Source of the DNA: Nephrocerus scutellatus
Taxonomy: Eukaryota > Arthropoda > Insecta > Diptera > Pipunculidae
Assembly (NCBI GenBank): GCA_947095585.1
Contig: OX352763.1
Coordinates: forward strand, 117,035,908 to 117,099,907
Direction of reading: 5' to 3'
DNA: 64,000 nucleotides
The position numbers and the translations under genes are program-made. The notes beneath the pieces are model-generated. The model did not search any database. It saw only the letters and a program-made list of their open reading frames with translations, and was not told the DNA's origin. This document shows, piece by piece, positions 56,889 to 64,000 of this stretch (its first letter is position 1; each line of letters opens with the position of its first letter).

Positions 56889-58735
56889 CTTCTTCTTCTT
56901 AAATCCGTTCACCCCTCGAGGGGCATCAACAACGCCTACGCGCTATCTTGTTCTGTTTTCTGCAACGCGTTTGAGATGCCTCCTACACATTCCTAAGGAC
57001 CTTGCTTCTTCCTCGACTGTCCTGTGCCACTTTCTCCTAGGGCGTCCCACTGTTCTACCTGCCTGGGTGGAGTGGGTTCCACTGCATGGTATATTTCGCA
57101 ATGGAGTTGTCGTCGCGCCGTAGTGTGTGTCCAATCCACTGCCACTTTATCCTTCGCACAATAACGTCTATAGGTTCCTGGCCCGTTCTCCGATGAAGTT
57201 CGTCGTTGGGTATACAATTGGGCCAGAAGATCCCCAAGATAATACGTAGGCATTTGTTTACGAAAGATTGCAGCTTGCGCGTGGTAGTTGTACTCCAAGT
57301 ACTGCACCCATACAACACTATTAATTCGACGTTGGAGCGAAACAGTCGAAGCTTAGTTTTTAAGCTAAAAACATTGCTTCTCCAGACTTTCGATAGCATT
57401 CCGAATGCAGCCCTTGCTTGCCCGATTTTGCTGCATGCATCCAGTTCGGTGCTACCGCGATCAGCTGAGACCACACTTCCTAGGTATAAAAAGTTGTCAA
57501 CTTTTTAGACTACCTGTCCAGCAATGTTGAGTTGAGAGCGGGTGTTACATAGAAGTGTTCAGGGCTTTTGTTTTGGCAGTATTTATCTTGAGCCCTTTGC
57601 TTTGCTTGCTTGCTTCGGTTTCTAGATTTTATGCCATCATATGAAGGTCCATTATCCGATGTTAGAGCAGGCAAACATCGTCAGCATAGTCTAGGTGTTT
57701 AAGGTAAGCTGTCATAGTCCATCGAATTCCAATGTTCCCTACCGTCAGTGCTGCACGGAGTACATCGCTGATGACCACCAGAAATAACAACGGTGTTAGT
57801 ATGCACGCCTGAGGTACTCCACTTTGGACTTCAAGTTCCTCGGACACCTTACCGTTGTGTAGGATGTGACATTTACTTCTTTCGTGTGAAGCGTTGATAA
57901 TAGCTATAAGTTTTTCTGGGATACCCCTTCTGCGCAGGGCCATCTAGATAGCATCTCGATTTAAGCTGTTAAAAGCCTTCTCGAAGTCGATGAACAGTAG
58001 ATGTGGCGGAGATCTGTACTCGACGCAATTGTTCTATTATGATCCGCAAGGTGTTTATGTGCTCGATGCAAGAGGATCTCGAGCGAAAGCCTGCCTGTTC
58101 GACGTCGAGAGTTGAATCTAAATGCTTCTTTACGCGTTATAATATGATACTAGCTATTATCTTGGCTACGGCCATTGAAACGCATATACCTCTCCAGTTT
58201 CCACAGTCACACAGAAATTAATGATTTTCCCACGAACGGGTGCAGAAGTTCAGCCGATGTGCTTGGAATATCTCGGCAGGGATGCCGTCAATACCCACCG
58301 CTTTATTTTTCTTTAGAGACTTGATTGCTGCTGTTGTTTTGGTTTTACTGGGAGGTCCAGTGCGAATTCGAATTTATCTCTGCGGAAGATTCATAAGCAC
58401 TCGAGATCATATCACCATCGTCTAAGTGGTTAACGACTGTAGCGAAATGTTCTCTCCATCTAGTGAGTCGTTCCTCAACCGACATCAGAAGGTTACCATC
58501 TAAACTATTCACTGGATATTGTTTGGAGTTCCGACCACCATTGAGCTTATTGGTGATGTTATAGACAGTCCTCCTGTCACCCCTTATTTCTGCTTGTTCT
58601 GCCATTGGGGCAACTGAGTCGATGTACTGTCGTTTGTCCCGTCTTCCACTACGCTGCACGCGATATTGGGCTTCTAGCTCGGTACTGTCTACTGCCTTGA
58701 TTGCTTTACGCTCATCGATCCGTCTCCAGGTGTCT
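56889..58735 (-). mobile_element. F52C9.6-like LINE inserted in a Jockey 3' UTR
   Basis: The minus strand, from 58735: ADTWRRIDERKAIKAVDSTE, KRQYIDSVAPMAEQAEIRGD, RRTVYNITNKLNGG, VEERLTRWREHFATVVNH, an RT core with MALRRRGIPEKLIAIINASH, VQSGVPQACILTPLLFLVV (motif B, Ala for Gly after Q) and LKHLDYADDVCLL (intact YADD), then FGMLSKVWRSNVFSLKTKLR, IKWQWIGHTLRRDDNSIAKY and GRPRRKWHRTVEEEARSLG. Frameshifts at about 58340, 57660 and 57100. The 3' end carries an (AAG)n tail, seen as 'cttcttcttctt' at 56889-56900. It is flanked by GCCCACG(T/C)TGT on both sides. Confidence 0.92.
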
Positions 58736-58785
58736 GCCCACGCTGTGCTAAGCACATAGCTGAGCATTTACGCGTGCGCAAATTA
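58736..58785 (+). mobile_element. Jockey-like LINE 3' end resumed after insertion
   Basis: 'gcccacgctgtgctaagcac' then 'atagctgagcatttacgcgt' continues the Jockey 3' UTR seen whole at 15190-15270 ('cctacgctgttccaagcata', 'tggccgagcattataagggt'), minus about 20 bases. Ends in a short A run. Confidence 0.8.
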
Positions 58786-59874
58786 CAAAAAAAGTCAAGG
58801 GAAAAAAGTGTTTGTACTGATTAAGTTGAGACACCTTATATTTCTTGATTGTGCTCGATGGTTACCGGTCAGGGGGTACATTTAGTAGAACAATCGTATT
58901 CTTTTCTTCGTGCTAAGATTTCGATACGGTACATTTATCATTTTGTTGCTGTTGATATTTCAGCATTACGATGAGAAAACAAACTGCTGTCAACAACTGC
59001 AATCATTAATATCAGCATAATTTTCTTAAGTTTGCCCGCCCCACATTTTAATCAAAAGCCTTGTAATCTATCATTGGGAGTCTGCAATACCCTAACAACG
59101 CATCTGATGATGGAAACTAAGCATCCCGCTCATTAATGAAAATCATTTACTTTATATGCTGATATACTTAAGAATTGCTTTTACTGTGTATATCTAGACT
59201 ATATAGGACATGTTATTCAATGAATTGAAACATCCATTGAATTACGCCATCGCATTCCATTAATGTAATGACAAATCTTAGCTTCTATGTACACTCTGAT
59301 TGCCAATGTGAAGGTTAACATTTTATTTGTAATCTCTAAAAATAAATTCTTAATATTAGCTCGAAAAATCGTCAAATTCCACTTTAATTGGGGATTTTTC
59401 TTTACAATTAATTTAGGAAATCTTCAAGACGAAAGATGATTCGTTTGTACCATCCTCTAAGGGGTGCGTAATAGGATGGCTTGTAACTTCATCATCGTAT
59501 TTCATATCGATCGACTGATACTGTGTCTTCTGCATTCAAGAAAAAAGGAGAAGTAAAATCGTATAATCGGTAAGTAGTGTGTGTATCTAAATAGTTTTTG
59601 CTTTTGCTTATGAGGCTTTTTGTAATGTAATCCTTCTTACTGATGGCCTTCATATTATAGTAGATATAGAAGACATACATATTTTTACTTTCTGTCTTCT
59701 GTACATCAGTTATCAACCAGACTATCCTATTACGTTAATGATAGAAACTATTTTACTATTCCTGTAGAGGCGTCGATATTTGTTTAGTTCGGTGAAGCCA
59801 CTGTGAGATTTTGAATCTTAAAATGTAGGATAAGCTTGAAACTATTTGTTTAGTTTTTTATTATTATTTTATTT
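58786..59874. other. AT-rich DNA, nothing recognised
   Basis: No recognised gene or element. Confidence 0.5.
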
Positions 59875-61790
59875 ATGATGACAGTACGAACGTACCGCGG
59901 TGGCAACGTTGACTCGGACCACTATCTTGTTGGTATGGTGCTCCGAGCGCGGATTGCATCATCACGAAAGACTACATCCGCGAATCAGATTCGAGTCAAC
60001 ACGGCTGCCCTTCGCAACGAAGAGACCAGGAACAACTACGGTCAATCGATAGGATGAAGAGAGAGAAAGTTCTGGGGCTGAACGTATGAATGTTGCGTAC
60101 CGAGTAATGCAACAATCTCATAGAACGCGAGCACGCGAAGATGGATATAAAGAGCTCAGAAGATATGAAAAAACAGTTCACTGGCGAAAGAAAGCAGCCT
60201 GACAGTAATCTGATCGCCGATTTCAAAGGCGTCTAAGAGCGATGGGAAGAGTACTTTAATGAGTATCTAAATGGCCAGCTAACTGAGGAATTGAAGGCTC
60301 CTCCAATGATCGAAGATCATACTATGCTGCCACCACAACGCATAGACAAAGTTAGCAGAGCGATAAATCGGCTCAAAAATAATAAGGCCCCGAAATCAGA
60401 TGGGATCCCAGCGGAACTGATGAAAATAGGAGGCCCCACAATACACCAAGCCGATTCAAGCAATTTATGAAATAATAGTTCAAGTATGGGAGGAAGAAGC
60501 GATGCCAGAAGACTGGTGAAGAGGCATCCTGTGTCCCATACATAAGAAAGGAGATATCACAACCTGCAGCAATTATCGTGGTATAACGTTGTTAAGTACC
60601 GCGTATAAGATTTTCTTCTCTATCCTTCAAGACAGGATAGCCCCATACAGTGTGGCTTCAACCCAGGCAAATCAACAACTGATCAGATTTACATCCTTGA
60701 GTTTGAAAACACACTACACCATCTTGTTATGGACTTTAAAGCCGCCTATGATAGCATAGCCAGAGTAGAACTATATAAAGCCATGAGAGAATTTTGCATC
60801 CCAAATAAACTGACACGACTATGTAGGTTGACCAAGAGCAATGTTATAAGCCAAGTAAAAATATCCGAATCAGTATCAAGCCCATTCAACGTCTATAACG
60901 GACTCCGACAAGGTAATTGACCGGCCTGCGTCTTCTTCAATCTGGCGTTGGAGAAAGTGATCAGAGACTCTGACGTAACGGCAAGATGAACAATACTCTA
61001 TAAGTCCAATCAGATACTGGCTTACGCAGACGATATTGACTTCGTTGGTAGAAACCCAAGAGCAGTACATCATTCGTAGAGTGGAACACCCGGCTTTCCT
61101 AGCTTTCGTCATTAAGCATGCTCTTAATCTATTCCCATTCAACGGTCAGCGAGTAAACCATAAACCCCAGCGTTGCATCTCCAGAACGAGTTGGGTCCTC
61201 CACCACAGTCAGACCGGTCAACCTTACGGTCTACCTTGTTGTCTGTGGGCACGGACAACTTTCGCGGTATCAACGCGACCTTGGTGAGGTCTGACATCAA
61301 GGCACTTATAGTTCCTTCGGAGTGATTGCCTTTTTCCGAAGGAGAAAACCATCACTGGCAAATCATCTTCCGGAACCTCGAACCCTATCATTTGTCACTA
61401 GGATACCGTGCTATCCTAGGCCGCCTAGAATAGAAACGTCTGCAAGTAGAAGATCCAAGATTGGTCCCGTAGTTAAAATACTGGAGCGCGTATTTGAAAC
61501 AATGCAATCCTTTAACTACCTCGGGTCAACTGTAGCAGCCGATAACAGCATGGAACCAGAAATACACGCACGGTTGCTTAAAGCCAACAAAGCCTACTTT
61601 AGTCTGTCAAGACTCTTCATATCCAGGAACTTAACCAGCACATCAAAGATGCTGGTATATAAGACAATGGTCATACCAGTACTTACATATGGATCTGATA
61701 CTTAGCAAAAAGCATTCGAGCGAAAAGTCTTGCGGAGAATTGTTGGCCCCGTATTTGAAGAAGGACGATTCCGGGGACTCTATAAAGGCC
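59875..61790 (+). mobile_element. RTE-like LINE, endonuclease end to near C-terminus
   Basis: Reads TVRTYRGGNVDSDHYLVGMV (endonuclease end with SDHYLV), a decayed linker containing a KAPKSDGIPAELMKIGG-like block, [20 protein letters not shown] in shifting frames, [20 protein letters not shown] (motif A), NVISQVKISESVSSPFNVYN, GLRQGN (motif B), LAYADDIDFVGR (YADD intact), then a foreign insertion (61050-61430), then SRRSKIGPVVKILERVFETM, NYLGSTVAADNSMEPEIHAR, LLKANKAYFSLSRLF and LVYKTMVIPVLTYGSDT. Best copy of this family in the window but with stops. Some 70 codons around the insertion are missing. Confidence 0.9.
61050..61430 (+). mobile_element. ~0.38 kb element inserted in the RTE-like LINE
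   Basis: Separates the YADD block from the KIGPVVKILER block of the surrounding LINE. Contains AFLAFVIKHALNLFPFNGQR, matched by the minus-strand frame at 36640-37095, and ends with the dyad 'ctaggccgcctag' (about 61418-61430). TAGAAAC occurs at both edges (about 61049 and 61427). Confidence 0.75.
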
Positions 61791-61794
61791 GACT

Positions 61795-62367
61795 TCATAC
61801 CGTGTTTTTTTTTTTCGAAAAAATCTTCCGCTCTTGTAGTTCATTACGAACGCAAATTATTTGATGTTTTGGTAGTCTAGCAGTTAAATCTGTTTTGACC
61901 ACTCTGTACTTGCTACCTACTCCAACTGACCTTGTTCTACTGTCTATATGAACTATCCAGACGTGCAAACCGAATATTAGCTGTAGCTAGCGAATAGCTC
62001 TGCTTTGACCAGGTTTTATTCACTAGCTACCCCTAGCTACTGGTCCTGTTCTAAACGAACGCATCAGATGCTACGGCGCATTCGCACTTCGCATTTACTG
62101 ACTACTCCAAACTTCTCCCGTTCAACCGAAGACCCTTCAAGCACTCGGTTCCGTGGCACACGTTCGTTCCGAACCACTCCTAGCCTCTGTTTTGATCACA
62201 TTTTACTTCGACCGAGTTTCCCTGGATAATTCCAGCTCACTGTAGCTAAAGTTCCATACGTATTTTGCATGCTAAACTCATTGTATTAAGTATCAAGAAG
62301 TATGATAAAAACGAGAGATTATAAATAATACACCGGTTATTTAGCAAATCAAGAAACCAAAAATAAA
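61795..62367. other. Unassigned DNA between RTE-like LINE and radC fragment
   Basis: Weak internal similarity: 'tctgttttgaccac' (about 61890), 'ctctgctttgaccagg' (about 61999) and 'ctctgttttgatcac' (about 62187) recur at 110-190 base intervals, with repeated 'agctac' and 'tcgaatagct'-type words. No element identified. An in-frame stop (TAA) lies 13 codons before the radC-like ATG. Confidence 0.45.
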
Positions 62368-62625
62368 ATGAAACCTGGAAGACTCAATAAGAAAAATTTT
62401 CGTTTCATCTCTATGAATAAAAAGTATCGTCTAATAGCGAAAGACCTGCAAAACATTGGTACAGTAGAACAAATTCCTCTTTATGTCAGAGAGATCATCA
62501 AGCACGGACCTCTGATTGGTTCAACGTGCATTGTAATATCTCACTATCATCCAAGCGGAGATACACAAACTTCAAATAGCGATATATCTCTCACTAGACA
62601 ACTAGCAGAAGCTTGCCAAAAGTAA
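62368..62625 (+). pseudogene. radC: RadC-like (JAB/MPN+) fragment, bacterial type
   Basis: Encodes 85 residues that read as the central part of a bacterial RadC domain: FRFISMNKKYRLIAKDLQ, GTVEQIPLYVREIIK, then IVISHYHPSGD and SDISLTRQLAEACQ. The JAMM-type metal site is complete: Glu42, H59-x-H61-x7-S69-x2-D72. RadC (DUF2466, once thought a repair protein) is found in bacteria and on phages and plasmids and is not a normal animal gene. The usual N-terminal helix-hairpin-helix part (~100 residues) and the last ~25 residues are absent, and an in-frame TAA lies 13 codons upstream, so it is probably a transferred, truncated gene. The wording is closest to alphaproteobacterial forms as I remember them, which would fit a Wolbachia- or Rickettsia-like donor, but that is inference. 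Base composition does not differ obviously from the flanks. Confidence 0.8.
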
Positions 62626-62639
62626 TACTGCAAACAATC

Positions 62640-63924
62640 TTTTTAAATTGAAACGAAGAAAGAAGAGGAGAAAGAACCGAAAAGCGTTACCAGAGCAATC
62701 TATTATACAGGACATTAAGATAAGGAAGCTATGTGCTTGCGGCAGAAAAGTCAATCAGGTAAGGTGCGGAAGGTAGTTATTACTTGATAGAAAAAAAAAA
62801 GTTCCTGTCGGGTTTGTATAGGGCTCTATAACTAAGTTTCTAATAGAATTCCGGTTTATTTTCAATAAAGTTTGTAAAGGAAGCTAGTAATGTCAAAAAC
62901 TTTCGGAACTCCTTTATACTCACACATTCATCGGATAACTCATTTTCTGTAGTACCATTAGTGTAAGATTTTCGGTGTACTCGTACACATATACATACAC
63001 ATGTACCAATGTTCCTTGTACGTTAATTCTTGGTTTATTTTGGTATAAACCAAAAGCGAATCTTTCACATGGTATGGTGAGTGGATGATGTTCATACAAA
63101 GGATTTTTTCCTTAGGCCTGGGGTGGAATTTCTCTTTGATTCGAATGTTGTGCGGTAAATGTTTTTGTTAATAGGCGGCAATCGAAAAAAAATGGCTTTA
63201 CGCGGTTTAATCAAAACATTCCCGGAATTTGCACTTTTAAAAAGAAACCAACCAATAGTACAACATTTATTACTGGCTTACCTAGCTGTGGTATTCAGCA
63301 CAAAGTTGAATTGATTACTTTTTTCTTTAGTTCTCAACTTCAACAATGCCAGGATGGCGGAAGGTTTTCCGCTCAGTGTGCTAATAAGTGAACCGACTAT
63401 CTTAAAACATGCCTTGCACAGGGAATAAACTTTAAGTTACAACAGTATCGTCGTTTATTTAAAAGTAATTGAAACAAATTGAAAAAAAAACAACCCATAA
63501 AAATTAAAATTTTTCATCTAAATTCTCTAATCGCAGAAATTGATATGGGAGCCCCTCGATCCTGGGCCATTTTTTTTTATTGTAGAAGAAAATCATCGAA
63601 ACAAACATTTGACATCAGATGTTAAAATTGAAAAAGCTCAGATCATTTTATTCTGAGCAAATAAGAAACACGAACATTTATCTTGAGAACTCTTTGACTG
63701 CTCTGAACTAATTTATGAAAACGCCAAATGACAGAATATTGTGAAAACTTGTTGTTCTATCTGTAATCGACAACAAAAAAAACGACATCAATAAAAATAC
63801 AATTCAGTTTATAATAAAAATGTAAGTTGAAGTAAGCATAAAACATGTATGTCTCGTTTCATTTGCTGGGTTCATTTGTGCGTGCGCTAAGATTTCTCTC
63901 TCTCTCTCCACCACCAACAAAACC
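62640..63924. other. AT-rich DNA, nothing recognised
   Basis: No RadC homology continues beyond 62625 in any frame that I could see. A consensus-like donor 'caggtaagg' lies at about 62757, and (TC)n at about 63894-63908. Otherwise nothing recognised. Confidence 0.4.
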
Positions 63925-64000
63925 ATGCAGCGCAACCGACTGCGCAGCACACACCGCACAAAGTCCATAAAGGGCGACGAATATCTGATGCCAGTACAGA
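63925..64000 (+). CDS. Possible start of a host coding exon, cut by window end
   Basis: ATG in a good context (aaaacc-ATG-c) opens a frame of 25 codons to the window edge: MQRNRLRSTHRTKSIKGDEY then LMPVQ. The stretch is markedly more GC-rich than the preceding 1.3 kb and follows a (TC)n and CCACCAACAA leader typical of fly 5' UTRs. I do not recognise the protein. It could equally be a chance open stretch. Confidence 0.35.
   Translation, partial: MQRNRLRSTHRTKSIKGDEYLMPVQ

Noticed and set aside
58345..58767. The first ~9 codons of the minus-strand frame as LINE protein
   Set aside because: They read back through Jockey 3' UTR across the target site duplication; the LINE starts at about 58735.
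62640..62790. Continuation of radC downstream of its stop
   Set aside because: No C-terminal RadC words (such as the VHDH block) in any frame to 62790.

Overview
This window is insect nuclear DNA, most likely from a higher fly. Three things show this: an exon encoding the last 53 residues of the dynein light chain LC8, almost identical to Drosophila cut up (ctp); a nuclear copy of insect-type mitochondrial 16S rRNA; and the LINE clades present. The DNA is AT-rich. Almost everything else is decayed transposable elements and tandem repeats, as expected of a large-intron or heterochromatin-like region. No operon-like organisation, CRISPR array or intact rRNA/tRNA gene was seen.

Layout. 1-8.25 kb: inferred intron upstream of the ctp exon, holding two inverted copies of an RNase H-type LINE tail, a broken mariner (DD41D spacing), a 16S NUMT, a SINE-like block and a 1.16 kb TATTTTG/TATTG array lying between two ~110 bp direct repeats. 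8252-8413: last ctp exon, with a long AT-rich 3' flank. 10-28 kb: LINE fragments of the I/LOA, Jockey, RTE and F52C9.6-like types in both orientations, a 76-bp satellite-like array (16.3-16.8 kb) and Helitron/MITE-like repeats. 28-34 kb: a polypurine tract, a strong short hairpin (29.67 kb), a ~68-bp minisatellite and a 1.25 kb GTCTTGAGG array. 35-48 kb: more LINEs, with Tigger/pogo-like ends. 48.8-49.9 kb: an array whose period is ~146 bp. 51-62 kb: LINE-rich, with clear nested insertions, one bounded by an 11-bp target site duplication. 62.37-62.63 kb: a bacterial-type radC fragment whose JAMM metal-binding motif is intact, the least expected item here. The last 76 bases may begin a host coding exon.

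The only confidently functional gene is ctp. The LINE copies are 5'-truncated, frameshifted or chimeric. The best preserved are the F52C9.6-like copies at 26.8-27.8 kb and 56.9-58.7 kb (both keep YADD). Calls were made by translating and recognising motifs by eye. Element boundaries are approximate (about 20-50 bases) unless a target duplication or repeat edge is stated, and clade names are family resemblances, not database results.
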